Positions 55,030 to 64,000 of a stretch of 64,000 nt of DNA are shown piece after piece. Under the pieces are notes generated by a model. The model was given only the letters and a program-made list of their open reading frames with translations. It had not been told where the DNA came from and searched no databases. Position 1 is the stretch's first letter, and every line of letters begins with the position of its first letter. This DNA comes from Gammaproteobacteria bacterium (lineage in GTDB: Bacteria > Pseudomonadota > Gammaproteobacteria > Burkholderiales > Rhodocyclaceae). Position numbers and translations under genes: made by a program. The stretch spans positions 1 to 64,000 of the forward strand of contig JAHJHI010000005.1 in the NCBI GenBank assembly GCA_018824085.1, read 5' to 3'.

Positions 55030-58000
55030 TCATCCGGCCTGGGCGTCATGCTCGAGCCAGTGAAGCAGCACGCGGTGAAACGCAGCCGGGTCGACCGGTT
55101 TCGGCACGAAATCGTTCATGCCCGCCGCCGCGCACGCCTTGCGGTCCTCCGCGAACGCGTTCGCCGTCATCGCGAGCACGGGAAGCCCCGCCAGACCCGG
55201 CATCCGCCGCAGCCGGCGCGTCGCTTCCAGTCCGTCCATGCGCGGCATCTGCATGTCCATCAGCACCAGGTCATAGGAGGCATCGGCAAGACGTTCAAGC
55301 GCTTCCACGCCGTCCAGCGCAACGTCTGCACTCATCCCGATGTCCTCAAGCAGTGCGAGCGCAACCTCGCGATTGACCGGATTGTCCTCGACCAGCAGGA
55401 TGCGCGCCGCGCCGTGGCGATTTCGCAACACGTCGCGCGCATCGGCGTCGTTCGGCGGTGCGACGACCGTGCGCCCGTCGCCGACCGACGACAGGCGCGC
55501 CGTGAACCAGAACGTGCTGCCGCGCCCCGGTTCGCTGTCCGCGCCGGCGTCGCCCCCCATGAGACGCGCGAGGCGCCGCGTGATGAGCAGGCCGAGCCCG
55601 CTGCCACCGTACTTGCGCGCGATCGACGCGTCCGCCTGTTCGAAGCTTGCGAACAGGCGATCAAGTTCTTCCGGGGCAATGCCGATGCCGCTGTCGCTCA
55701 CCTCGAAACGCACCATCAGCGTGTCGCCGATGCGCTCCTCCACGCGCGCGCTGAGCACGATGCCTCCTCGTTCGGTGAACTTGACGGCATTTCCGAGGTA
55801 GTTGAGCAGCGCCTGACGCAAGCGGGTGACGTCGCCATACAGCCATTGCGGCACGCCGCGCGCATCGGCCTGCAGGTACAACCCCTTCTCGGCCACCCGC
55901 TCGAGCATCATCGAACGCACCTCGCCGAACAGCGCCTCGACGCTGAAGCCGGTCACGTCCAGCGAAAGCTTCTCGGCCTCGATCTTCGACAGGTCGAGCA
56001 CGTCGTCGATGACCTTCCGGAGATGTTCGGCCGCCGCCTCGATCTTGCCCAGGCGTTCGCGCTGCGCGGCGCCGAGTTCCGTCCGCGCCAGCAGATGCGC
56101 CAGGCCGATGATGGCGTTCATCGGCGTGCGTATCTCGTGGCTCATGCTGGCGAGAAAGGCGCTCTTCGAGCGGTTCGCCGCCTCGGCGGATTCCTTTGCC
56201 TGCGCCAGCTCGGTCGTGCGGCTCAGCACCAGTTCCTCGAGGCGCGTGCGGTGGCGCTGCAGCTCCTCCTCCATGCGCCGGCGTTCGGAAATGTCCTGCG
56301 ACACCGCGACGAAGTGCGTGATGCGCCCGTCCGGCTGGCGTATCGGCGTCATGCCGATGCGTTCGAGGCGCTCCGAGCCGTCGGCGTGCACGCCGGAGAA
56401 TTCGCCCTGCCAGTCAAGGCCTTCATCGAGCGCATGGCGCACGTCGTCCGCGTCGCCGCCATCGAGACGCCCGACCGCGGCGTAGATCGCGCGCAGGTCG
56501 CGTCCGATCAACGCCGCGCGGTCCTCGCCGCCCAACTTCACATAGGCGTCGTTGGCGTAGCTGATCCGGCCGGCGGCATCGGTGATGACGATGGCTGCGG
56601 GACTCTGTTCGACCGCCTGCGACAGCAGCCGGATGGACTCCTCCGCCTGCTTGCGCGCGGTCACGTCCTGCAGCGTGCCGCGCAGCTTCACCACGCGGTC
56701 GCCTTCGAACACCGGCTGGCCGACGGTGCGCACCCAGCGCAGATTGCCGCGGGCGGTCACCAGTTCGAGTTCCAGGTCGTACGGCGTGCCGTGCGTGATC
56801 GCGTCATTGATGGCCTGTTCGATGCGCGTGCGATGCTCGCCGTGGAACAGGCGCAGCCCCAAATCCGCCGTGGCGTCGTCCCCGGGCGCGACTTCCTGGA
56901 TGCGCATGACCTCGTCGGTCCACATGCCGTGCCCGGTCGCAACGTCGAAAGCCCAGGCGCCGATGTGCGCAAGCTCGCCCATCTCGCGCAGCAGGTCGTC
57001 ACGCTCGCGCAGCGCCCGCGTCGCGCGGTCCCGCTCGGTCATGTCGGCAAGAATGCAGTGCGCGCGCAGAAATGTGCCCTGCGCATCGCACTGCGCGCGC
57101 CCGGCGAGCCAGACGCTGATTTCTCCGCCATCGCGGTGCTTCAGGCGGAATCCGCCCTGCAGCCTCTGTTCCTCCGGCAGACGCGCGAATGCGGCCTGGA
57201 ACTGCGCGCCGTGCCCGGGCGTGCAGAACTCGCTGAAACGGCGCCCGATCAAGGCATCGAGCGAATAGCCGAGCAGCACGCACAGCTCTGGGTTCGCGTC
57301 GAGAAAGCAGCCTTGCGCGTCGAGCGCCTGGTAGGGCACGGGTGAAAAATCGAACAGCGCGCGAAAGCGCTGCTCGCTCTCGCGCAGCGCATCCTCCGCC
57401 TTGATGCGGTCGGTGATGTCGCGCGCCACGCCGAAGACGCCGATCACCGTGCCGTGTTCGTCGCGCAGCGGGCCCTTGGTGCTGAGAAAGACGCGCTCGC
57501 CATCGTGCGTGGCCAGACGCTCCTCGAAACTGAACACCTCGCCGCTTGCCATGACAGTCCGGTCATTGGCCATCATCTGGTGCGCGTCCCGGGCCGAAAA
57601 CACCGCGCTGTCATCCTTGCCCAGCACCGCCTCCGGCGTGGTGCCGAGCAGGCGCGCCGCCTCCGGATTGAACAGCAGATAGCGGCCGCCGGCATCCTTT
57701 GCGAATATCGGGTCGGAAGCCGTGTTGACGATGGCGTCGAGCAGCGCGACGGCCCGGCCGCGCTCACTGCGCGACACCTGCTCGCTCAGCGCCGCGTCGA
57801 GCGAGCGGCGCACCAGGCGGCGCATCAGCACATGCAGCAGCAGCGCCGTGACGGCCACGAAGGCCCAGCCCTTGTATATGCTGAGGCGGGCATAGGTCGT
57901 CGCGTCGCTGACCATGCGCTCGAGCGCCTCGTCCGACAGCAGTATCCACAGCGCCGCAAAAACGGCGTAGGCAATGACCACCCACAGCACATCCAGATGG

Positions 58001-58053
58001 GCGCGGCGTCGTGCGCGGGCGGCCTGCTGCCGGGCTTGCGCGTCATCCGTCAT
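55030..58053 (-). CDS. Hybrid sensor histidine kinase, four PAS domains and receiver
   Basis: The protein (1007 aa) has two membrane segments near the N-terminus (about 23-42 and 62-82), four PAS domains with PAC regions (about 95-590), a HisKA with FLASMSHEIRTPMNAIIGLA (His near 637), an HATPase with NYLGNAVKFTERG, DSGIGI and GSGLGLLITRRL, and a C-terminal receiver with LVLMDMQMPRMDG (Asp near 932). It has the layout of BarA/LuxQ-like hybrid kinases without an Hpt domain. It lies about 80 bases upstream of the solute-binding protein gene on the same strand and may belong to the same regulon. Confidence 0.93.
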   Translation of the reverse strand: MTDDAQARQQAARARRRAHLDVLWVVIAYAVFAALWILLSDEALERMVSDATTYARLSIYKGWAFVAVTALLLHVLMRRLVRRSLDAALSEQVSRSERGRAVALLDAIVNTASDPIFAKDAGGRYLLFNPEAARLLGTTPEAVLGKDDSAVFSARDAHQMMANDRTVMASGEVFSFEERLATHDGERVFLSTKGPLRDEHGTVIGVFGVARDITDRIKAEDALRESEQRFRALFDFSPVPYQALDAQGCFLDANPELCVLLGYSLDALIGRRFSEFCTPGHGAQFQAAFARLPEEQRLQGGFRLKHRDGGEISVWLAGRAQCDAQGTFLRAHCILADMTERDRATRALRERDDLLREMGELAHIGAWAFDVATGHGMWTDEVMRIQEVAPGDDATADLGLRLFHGEHRTRIEQAINDAITHGTPYDLELELVTARGNLRWVRTVGQPVFEGDRVVKLRGTLQDVTARKQAEESIRLLSQAVEQSPAAIVITDAAGRISYANDAYVKLGGEDRAALIGRDLRAIYAAVGRLDGGDADDVRHALDEGLDWQGEFSGVHADGSERLERIGMTPIRQPDGRITHFVAVSQDISERRRMEEELQRHRTRLEELVLSRTTELAQAKESAEAANRSKSAFLASMSHEIRTPMNAIIGLAHLLARTELGAAQRERLGKIEAAAEHLRKVIDDVLDLSKIEAEKLSLDVTGFSVEALFGEVRSMMLERVAEKGLYLQADARGVPQWLYGDVTRLRQALLNYLGNAVKFTERGGIVLSARVEERIGDTLMVRFEVSDSGIGIAPEELDRLFASFEQADASIARKYGGSGLGLLITRRLARLMGGDAGADSEPGRGSTFWFTARLSSVGDGRTVVAPPNDADARDVLRNRHGAARILLVEDNPVNREVALALLEDIGMSADVALDGVEALERLADASYDLVLMDMQMPRMDGLEATRRLRRMPGLAGLPVLAMTANAFAEDRKACAAAGMNDFVPKPVDPAAFHRVLLHWLEHDAQAG

Positions 58054-58448
58054 CGATATCCACCCCGGCCGACAGCGCAGCCGGACGGAATGGCCGGCAC
58101 AGGCAATGTGCCGGCGAGCGTCGCGACTGCCGCTGTCATGTCAGTTCTCCATCCGTCGGTCGTTACGCAATGCGAGATTGCACCGGACGACGCACTGCGC
58201 GCAAGCCGGAAGCGGCTCCCGCCGCGCATGGATGGCGCCTGATGCGGCGCCATGCCAACACTCCGGACGCCGGCGCGCGCCGGACGGTCCGTGACCGGGC
58301 ATGGCCGTGCGGCCGTGCGGCCGTGCGCGACGGTGCCGCCGCGACGGCGGCAGACACGTGAAAAGGGTCAAAAAGGGTCAGATTCCGGAAGGAAAGGACC
58401 TGCCCGCCACCCGGGCGCGGCGCCGGCAAGCCCTTGCCACCGGCCCGG
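58054..58448. repeat. Intergenic region with short tandem repeats
   Basis: This 395-bp gap holds three exact copies of GGCCGTGC in tandem (58303-58326), a 7-bp-stem hairpin (TGCCGCC / GGCGGCA at 58334-58352) and two exact copies of AAAAGGGTCA (58361-58380). No coding sequence is evident. The hairpin may end the PepSY transcript, which comes from the right, although no U-tract follows. Confidence 0.6.
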
Positions 58449-59762
58449 TCAGCGGATGGCGCCGCCCGGCTGTGCGGTGCCGGGCGAAGCAGGCACCTGC
58501 GGCGCATTCATCGAGCGGCGGCGCGCCGAACGCTTGCGCGCCCAGATGACGACTCCGGTGACGCAGAGCATCGCGACCACCAGACCCATCACCGAAATGA
58601 GGATGCGGCCCGGCAGGCCGAGGATGCGGCCGGAGTGCAGCGGAAACTGGGCCTGCACGAAGATGTCGGCCGCGCTGCCCGTCCACGGTTCGCGCTGGCC
58701 GAGCAGGCGCCCGTCCAGCGCATCCAGATAAAGCGTGCGCGGCCCCACGCCGCCCGCGCCATGTTCGTCCTCCGGATGGAAGAACTGCACGCAGAACACG
58801 CCGATGTTGCGGGCGTAGAACACCGCCCCGGCCGGCTCTTCCCAGCCGCGTCGTCCGGCTTCGCGTTGCGCCGCGTCCAGCAGTTCGCCGTAACCGAAGC
58901 GCGCCTGGACGGGTGCGGTGTCCGGCGCCGGCGTGCGCAGGTCGAATGGCGTCGGCGTCACGTCGGACACCAGCGACATCACGGGGAAGAACACCTCGCG
59001 GTAGAGGTTGAGCGAAAACGCCGTGAACGCGACGATGAACAGCAGCGCCCAGGTCCACAGGCTGCCCGCGCGGTGCAGGTCGAAGTTCACCTTGTACGAA
59101 CCGCCGCGCCAGCGCACCGCCCAGGACGGCTTCCAGCGCTGCCACCAGCTCCGGCCTGCGTCGCCGTCGGGCGCGGTGCTTCGCCGCCGGGCCGGCAGCG
59201 TCAGGCAGAAGCCGGTGAAGCAGTCGATGGTCCAGATCAGCGCGATCGCACCCATCAGCCATTCGCCCCAGTGATCGATGCCGCCGAACTCCGGAATGTG
59301 CAGGCTGAAATGCAGCACGTACAGGAAGGACACGAAGTTCTCCGCGTTGATCGGCCACACGGCGCCCCAGTGACGCGTGCCCAGTTCGGCACCCGACGCC
59401 GGGTCCACGAACACCTGATTGAAGCCCGGCTCGAACAGCCGCCCGGTGGCCGGGTCGACGCGCGGCTCGACGAAGAAGGCGAGCGAGTGGCCCGGTTCCA
59501 CCGCCAGCGGCACGAAGGTCACCTGTATGTCCGGGTGGCGCGCTTCGACCTGACGGGCGAGCATCAGCGGCGACAGCGGCGGGCCGTCGGCACGCGCCTC
59601 GGTCAGGTGCGGATTGAGCCACTCGTCCAGTTCGTGGTCCCACGAAATGACCGCACCGGTCACCCCGGAGACGAACAGGAAGGCCGCCATGCCCAGCCCC
59701 ACCCAGCGATGAATGAGCGCGAGCAGCGGGCGCAGCGGGATGACGGCAGAGCGGGCTGTCAT
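58449..59762 (-). CDS. PepSY-associated TM protein of the siderophore receptor unit
   Basis: The protein (437 aa) has four membrane segments and the family-type N-terminus LLALIHRWVGLGMAAFLFVSGVTGAVISW with a His that could bind haem or iron. PepSY-like periplasmic loops lie between. These PepSY_TM proteins often follow TonB-dependent receptor genes and are thought to help ferric siderophore reduction or release. It begins four bases after the receptor gene. Confidence 0.88.
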   Translation of the reverse strand: MTARSAVIPLRPLLALIHRWVGLGMAAFLFVSGVTGAVISWDHELDEWLNPHLTEARADGPPLSPLMLARQVEARHPDIQVTFVPLAVEPGHSLAFFVEPRVDPATGRLFEPGFNQVFVDPASGAELGTRHWGAVWPINAENFVSFLYVLHFSLHIPEFGGIDHWGEWLMGAIALIWTIDCFTGFCLTLPARRRSTAPDGDAGRSWWQRWKPSWAVRWRGGSYKVNFDLHRAGSLWTWALLFIVAFTAFSLNLYREVFFPVMSLVSDVTPTPFDLRTPAPDTAPVQARFGYGELLDAAQREAGRRGWEEPAGAVFYARNIGVFCVQFFHPEDEHGAGGVGPRTLYLDALDGRLLGQREPWTGSAADIFVQAQFPLHSGRILGLPGRILISVMGLVVAMLCVTGVVIWARKRSARRRSMNAPQVPASPGTAQPGGAIR

Positions 59763-59766
59763 GCGC

Positions 59767-62244
59767 TCACCACCGGTAGTTGAGGCTGCCGACCACGGTG
59801 CGCCCGCGCCCGCGGTAGCAATAGCCGTCGTGGCACATCAGGTACTCGTTGTCGCTCAGGTTCGTCGCGTTCAGCGCGATCGACGCGCCGTGGACGATGT
59901 GGCGCAGGTCATAGCTGATGCGCGCATCGACGATGCCGTAGCTGTCGTTGGACGTGGTGTTCGCCGAATCGGAGTAGGTCTTGCCGATCCAGCGCGTACC
60001 GACGCCGACGTCCACGCCCGACAGCACGCCTGAACTGAACGCGTACTTCGCCCACACCGACGCCATGTGCTCCGGAATGCCGACCGGGCGCTTTCCTTCA
60101 TTGCCGTCGTTGTTGCGGGTGATTTCCATGTCGAGCCAGGTGTAGCTGGCGACCACGCTCAGCCGGTCGGTCAGCGTCGCATTCGCTTCCAGTTCCACGC
60201 CGCGCGAACGCACTTCGCCGGTCTGGATCTGGTTGGCCACATTGGCCGGGTCCTGCGTCAGCATGTTCTGCTGCTCAAGGTTGAACACGCTCAGCGTGAA
60301 GATGTTGCGGGTGCCGGCCGGCTGGACCTTCACACCGGCTTCGATCTGCTTGCCCTCGGTCGGCTTGTAGGCGCTGCCATTCACATCGCTGCCGAACTTC
60401 GGCACGAAGGACGTGCTGTAGCTTGCGTACGGCGATATCGAATTGTTGATGACGTAGAGCACGCCGATGCTGCCGGTCGTGGCGCTGTCCTTCTGCGAGG
60501 TGCGCACCGCCGTCGGCACGTCCTTCTGCGTCTGGTCGGCGTGGTCGCGGCGCAGGCCCATCGAGATGCGCCAGTCGGCCCACGAAATCTGGTCATTGAC
60601 GTAGACGCCGATCTGTTCACCCTCGATGTCCTGATGCGCGGCAACACCGGTCGGCCGGGCGATGTTCTGGTGACGGTCCGGATCGAGCATGCTGATCGAT
60701 GGCGCATTGCCGAACAGGTAGCGGACACTGCCGTCGAGCCAGGCGTAGTCCACGCCGCCGACCAGAAGATGCTGCAGGGGTCCGGTCGAAAAGCGGCCTT
60801 CCAGCGCGGTATCGATCGCAAGCGTGTCCATGCTTTCGTAGACGCCCCACGTGGTGCGCGCGATGGTCACGCCGTCGCCCTGCAGCGTGCCGTCGGTGTA
60901 CTGGTTGTCGGTGTCGACATTGCCGTAGCGCAGGTTCTGGCGAATGCTCAGCGTGTCGCTGAAGCGGTGTTCCGCCTCGTAGCCGATCGCGTACTGGGTC
61001 TGCTTGAGGCCGTCGAAATCCACGTCACCGGCCCAGAAGCCGGTCAATTCACCGGACGGCAGCTGGAACGGCCGCGGCGAGCCCGCCGTCTCGTAGTCCT
61101 GCCAGTGACTGAGGACGGTGACGCGGGTGCCGTCGGACGGCGCCCAGGTCAGCGCCGGCGCGAAGTACACGCTGTCGTCATTGACGCCGACGGTGCCGGT
61201 GTCGCTGTTGCGCGCGAGGCCGACGACGCGGTACTGCCAGTCACCCGCCTCGGTCAGCGCGCCGCCGATGTCGAACTGGCCCTGCAGGTGATCGTCCGAG
61301 CCGGACTGGATTTCCACCTCGCGGATGGATTCCCGCGTCGGACGCTTGCTGATGCGATTGACCAGCCCGCCCGGGCTGATCTGCCCGAACATGACCGAGT
61401 TCGGCCCCTTGACCACGTCCAGCCGCTCCAGCGCATACGGCTCGGTGCGGAAGAGGGAGAGCCAGCCGGCGTTGGGCTGACGCAGGCCGTCGCGGAAATC
61501 CGCGTCGACCGTCAGTTCGAAACCGCGCACGGTGATCTGGTCGAAACGCGGGTCATTGCCCCACGCGGACACCTGCACCCCTGCCGTGTAGGCGACGGCT
61601 TCTTCCACCGTGCGCACCTTGCGGTCGCGGATCTGCTCCTCCGTGATGACCGACACCGCTCGCGGCGTCTCCAGCAACGGCGTGTCCGTCTTCATCGCGC
61701 TCAGGCTGCGCTTCGCGGTGTAGCCGCTCACCGGTCCGGTCGCGCTTTCCTGCTCGGGCAGGGCCCGGACATTCACCGCCGCCAGCGTGGTTTCGCGGCG
61801 CGCGGCGGGCGTCGCCGCAGCCGCTGCCGGTACCGCGCCCTTCACCAGCGTGTAGCCGCCACCGGGCTGCGCCACCGCTTCGAGGCCGGTCCCCTGCAGC
61901 AGCACGGACAGCGCCTGCGCCACCCCGTAGCGGCCGCGCAGGCCGGGGCTTTGCAGACCGGCCGTCGTGTCGGTGGGAAAGGACAGCAGGATGCCCGCCT
62001 CGCGGCCGAAACGGTTCAGCGCCGCTTCGAGCGGGCCGGCCGGAATGTCGTAGGCGCGCTGCGCCGCCGCTGCGGCATCGGCTGCCTGCGCGCTTGCCGG
62101 CAGCGCGAACGCCGCAGCAAGACCTGCCACGGCGAAGGCGCTCCGCATGGCATGCGCCAGCGTGACGCGCCGCAGACCCTGTGTCGTGCGCCGGATGCGG
62201 GCGTCGGCGGCGCCATCGATATCAGCCCTGCGGTACTGCCCCAT
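59767..62244 (-). CDS. TonB-dependent siderophore receptor with signalling domain
   Basis: The protein (825 aa) is an outer-membrane ferric siderophore receptor. After a leader (about 1-54) comes a secretin/TonB N-terminal signalling domain (AYDIPAGPLEAALNRFGREAGILLSFP), then a plug with MKTDTPLLETPRAVSVITEEQIRD and VRGFELTVDADFRDGLRQP, then a barrel ending in aromatic NYRW. The extra N-terminal domain shows it talks to the FecR-like protein encoded next door, as FpvA and FecA do. The leader is long; later ATGs are possible starts. Confidence 0.92.
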   Translation of the reverse strand: MGQYRRADIDGAADARIRRTTQGLRRVTLAHAMRSAFAVAGLAAAFALPASAQAADAAAAAQRAYDIPAGPLEAALNRFGREAGILLSFPTDTTAGLQSPGLRGRYGVAQALSVLLQGTGLEAVAQPGGGYTLVKGAVPAAAAATPAARRETTLAAVNVRALPEQESATGPVSGYTAKRSLSAMKTDTPLLETPRAVSVITEEQIRDRKVRTVEEAVAYTAGVQVSAWGNDPRFDQITVRGFELTVDADFRDGLRQPNAGWLSLFRTEPYALERLDVVKGPNSVMFGQISPGGLVNRISKRPTRESIREVEIQSGSDDHLQGQFDIGGALTEAGDWQYRVVGLARNSDTGTVGVNDDSVYFAPALTWAPSDGTRVTVLSHWQDYETAGSPRPFQLPSGELTGFWAGDVDFDGLKQTQYAIGYEAEHRFSDTLSIRQNLRYGNVDTDNQYTDGTLQGDGVTIARTTWGVYESMDTLAIDTALEGRFSTGPLQHLLVGGVDYAWLDGSVRYLFGNAPSISMLDPDRHQNIARPTGVAAHQDIEGEQIGVYVNDQISWADWRISMGLRRDHADQTQKDVPTAVRTSQKDSATTGSIGVLYVINNSISPYASYSTSFVPKFGSDVNGSAYKPTEGKQIEAGVKVQPAGTRNIFTLSVFNLEQQNMLTQDPANVANQIQTGEVRSRGVELEANATLTDRLSVVASYTWLDMEITRNNDGNEGKRPVGIPEHMASVWAKYAFSSGVLSGVDVGVGTRWIGKTYSDSANTTSNDSYGIVDARISYDLRHIVHGASIALNATNLSDNEYLMCHDGYCYRGRGRTVVGSLNYRW

Positions 62245-62339
62245 GTTCGATTCCCCTCTGGATTGATTGAAGATGCAATGCGTTCATCTCCCATGTCCCG
62301 CGAGAATCGAAAACAGACCACCCTGGACGAAAATTCTCT

Positions 62340-63386
62340 TCAGGCGCGCGCCGCCTGCACCGTCACCCAGTAGCGCGTGACGTAGCGGATCCGCACCGCC
62401 AGCGTGGTTTGCAGCGTGTCGAGAATGCGATCGGTGTCGTCCAGCGGATAGGTGCCGGACACGCGCAGCCCGGCCACCGCCGGGTCGCAGCCCAGATGGC
62501 CGGGCCGGTAGCGGCTGACTTCGGCCAGAAAGTCAGCCAGCCGCATGCCGCTGGCAACCAGCATGCCGTCCGCCCACGCGCCGACCGTGTCGTCGGCCGG
62601 CGCCGGCCCGTCGACGGCGAAACGGGTGAAGTGCGCCCGCTCGCCCGCCTGCACGGTACGGCCGGCACCGTCGTGCGGACGAACGGCCACCGCGCCCTCA
62701 AACACCGTCAGGCGGCAGCCATCCGGCAACTGGCGCGCGGCAAAGCGCGTGCCCAGCGGCTGCAGCTCGCCCGGGACGGTTTCAACGACGAACGGGCGCG
62801 CCGCACGCGGGTTGCCGGCAAGGTGACCGGCGTCCTTGCCGGTGCTCACCAGGATTTCACCGCGGATGAGCCGCACCCGGCGCTCGTGTGCGCTGAACAG
62901 GATGCTGACGGCGCTGTCCGTGTTCAGCGCCAGCGTGCTGCCGTCATCCAGCGTGACGGTGCGCCGCTCGCCGACGCCGGTGCGCTCGTCGGCCAGCCAC
63001 TCGCGCCAGGGCGTGTATTCCCCTGCCACGCGGACCGAGCCCGCCGCGAACAGCACGCAGGCCAGCGTCTTGACGGCGTCGCGGCGCTTCACCGAGCGCC
63101 GCGGTGCCAGCGCGGCATGCGCGATGACCGAGGTCACCGGCGACGCGACGCCACGCAGCCTGTCGTTGACCGCCTCGATATGCCGCCACGCACGTTCGTG
63201 ATCCGGATGCTGGTCCAGCCATCGCTGCAGGCCCTGGCGGGCCGCGGCCGCGTCCTCGCCCGATTGCAGCGCGATCAGCCACTCGACCGCGCGCCGCGCC
63301 ACCCGCGGCGGTATGTCGATGCCGCGCCCCGTCGCCTCGGCCGGCGGGGTGCGGTGCGGCGCCGCACCCGATGCGTCCAGGCTCAT
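62340..63386 (-). CDS. FecR-family anti-sigma/sensor protein
   Basis: The protein (348 aa) has an N-terminal DUF4880-type region (ARRAVEWLIALQSGEDAAAARQGLQRWL), a membrane segment near residue 105-120 (KTLACVLFAAGSVRVAG) and the periplasmic FecR domain (ERRTVTLDDGSTLALNTDSAV). A C-terminal secretin-like segment follows (DTDRILDTLQTTLAVRIRY). It senses the loaded receptor and controls the sigma factor made from the gene 13 bases upstream. Confidence 0.93.
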   Translation of the reverse strand: MSLDASGAAPHRTPPAEATGRGIDIPPRVARRAVEWLIALQSGEDAAAARQGLQRWLDQHPDHERAWRHIEAVNDRLRGVASPVTSVIAHAALAPRRSVKRRDAVKTLACVLFAAGSVRVAGEYTPWREWLADERTGVGERRTVTLDDGSTLALNTDSAVSILFSAHERRVRLIRGEILVSTGKDAGHLAGNPRAARPFVVETVPGELQPLGTRFAARQLPDGCRLTVFEGAVAVRPHDGAGRTVQAGERAHFTRFAVDGPAPADDTVGAWADGMLVASGMRLADFLAEVSRYRPGHLGCDPAVAGLRVSGTYPLDDTDRILDTLQTTLAVRIRYVTRYWVTVQAARA

Positions 63387-63399
63387 CGGCGTCGCCCCG

Positions 63400-63936
63400 T
63401 CAGTCCGTCGCCAGCGCGAAATAGCACTGGGTTCCGGCGCGCAGCAGATGGCGTTTCACCGTGGAGACCGAAATGCCGAGCTCGGCCGCGATCCCGGCAT
63501 GCGTCATGCCGTCGAGCTGGGCGTGCAGGAAGACGCGCCTGACCTGCGACGGCAGCCCTTCGAGCAAGCGGTCGATCTCGATCAGCGTCTCCAGCAGGAT
63601 GGCGCGTTCTTCCGGCGACGGTGCCAGCGCGTCCGGCACCTGCGCCAGCAGGTCGAGGCAGGCGCGCTCGATCTGCTCGCGCCGCCAGTGATTGGCCAGC
63701 ACGCGCTGCGCCACGGTCGTCAGGAAGGCACGCGGCTCCCGGATGACGACCGGCTCCTCGCGCGCCAGCAGGCGCAGGAAGGTGTCGTGCGCCAGATCGG
63801 CCGCGCGGTGCGAACACCCGAGCTTCCTGCGCAACCAGCCGTGCAGCCATCCGTGATGGTGGCTGTAGAGCACGCTCAGGTCAGTCGTGTCGCACTGCGG
63901 CCCGTCCGGTTCGAGCACGATCTGCGCAATGGCCAT
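63400..63936 (-). CDS. FecI-type ECF sigma-70 factor
   Basis: The protein (178 aa) has region 2 (LYSHHHGWLHGWLRRKLGCSHRAADLAHDTFLRLL) and region 4 (LPSQVRRVFLHAQLDGMTHAGIAAELGISVSTVKRHL), the FecI pattern. It should direct RNA polymerase to the receptor operon when iron siderophore is bound. It is the first gene of the unit and lies just behind a Fur-box-like palindrome. Confidence 0.94.
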   Translation of the reverse strand: MAIAQIVLEPDGPQCDTTDLSVLYSHHHGWLHGWLRRKLGCSHRAADLAHDTFLRLLAREEPVVIREPRAFLTTVAQRVLANHWRREQIERACLDLLAQVPDALAPSPEERAILLETLIEIDRLLEGLPSQVRRVFLHAQLDGMTHAGIAAELGISVSTVKRHLLRAGTQCYFALATD

Positions 63937-63979
63937 GGCACCCCCTTATCGGTCGGGCGCGACGCACCACATAAACACG

Positions 63980-63998
63980 AATAAGAACGGTTCTCATT
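63980..63998 (-). promoter_or_regulatory. Fur-box-like palindrome upstream of the FecI-type gene
   Basis: On the minus strand AATGAGAACCGTTCTTATT is a 19-bp imperfect palindrome resembling the Fur consensus (AATGATAATCATTATT type), about 44 bases before the sigma factor ATG. It fits iron repression of the unit. The match is by eye. Confidence 0.72.
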
Positions 63999-64000
63999 GT

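Overview
The window is about 68% GC, densely packed, and reads like a Rhodocyclales-type betaproteobacterium, most likely a facultative methylotroph of the Methyloversatilis kind. The pointers are tetrahydromethanopterin (H4MPT) biosynthesis genes, a beta-propeller family linked to PQQ-dependent oxidation, an EpsA-type LuxR regulator, four PEP-CTERM proteins, a full Rnf/Rsx complex and a large PAS/GGDEF/EAL signalling block. The taxon is an inference from gene content.

Positions 107-5411 (minus) hold a tightly coupled cluster: sigma-54 activator, AfpA/DmrB-like flavoprotein, dihydropteroate synthase-like protein, DUF447 protein and an MfnB-like furan synthase. These match accessory genes of archaeal-type C1 carriers. 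Positions 5549-10286 (minus) hold an ankyrin protein, EpsA, a PEP-CTERM protein, an alpha/beta hydrolase and a YVTN propeller. At 10638 prfB starts, with its programmed +1 frameshift. Two bases after it begins a four-gene unit (11745-17803): an anchored unknown protein, a MukF-like kleisin, a MukE/KITE-like subunit and an SMC ATPase. It looks like an MksBEF/Wadjet-like condensin with no nuclease subunit, and it is the best candidate here for an undescribed system.

Positions 17994-22601 encode a PEP-CTERM protein followed by PgaD, PgaC and PgaA for poly-N-acetylglucosamine synthesis and export, with no PgaB. Housekeeping genes follow up to 25671 and end at a strong terminator. Positions 25817-29478 form a small, lower-GC island: an internally deleted IS3-family remnant, then a Gabija defence pair. 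gajA is intact, but gajB carries one in-frame amber stop, so the system is probably inactivated or very recently damaged.

Positions 29735-40489 are mixed: a BtaA-like betaine-lipid enzyme, a CbiM-like permease, a DinG-type helicase, a frameshifted gene remnant, a K+ channel-like protein, DUF2254 and DUF937 proteins, an MFS/AraC divergent pair and two more PEP-CTERM genes. Positions 41025-47074 are rsxABCDGE-nth, one overlapping operon.

Positions 47088-58053 (minus) are a sensory block. A hybrid histidine kinase is followed by four overlapping genes: a lipoprotein solute-binding protein, a membrane multi-PAS kinase, a receiver protein and a REC-REC-PAS-GAF-PAS-GGDEF-EAL protein. This suggests an external ligand signal passed to cyclic-di-GMP. 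The end of the window (58449-63998, minus) is an iron uptake unit: Fur-box-like palindrome, FecI-type sigma factor, FecR-type anti-sigma factor, TonB-dependent receptor with signalling domain, and a PepSY membrane protein.
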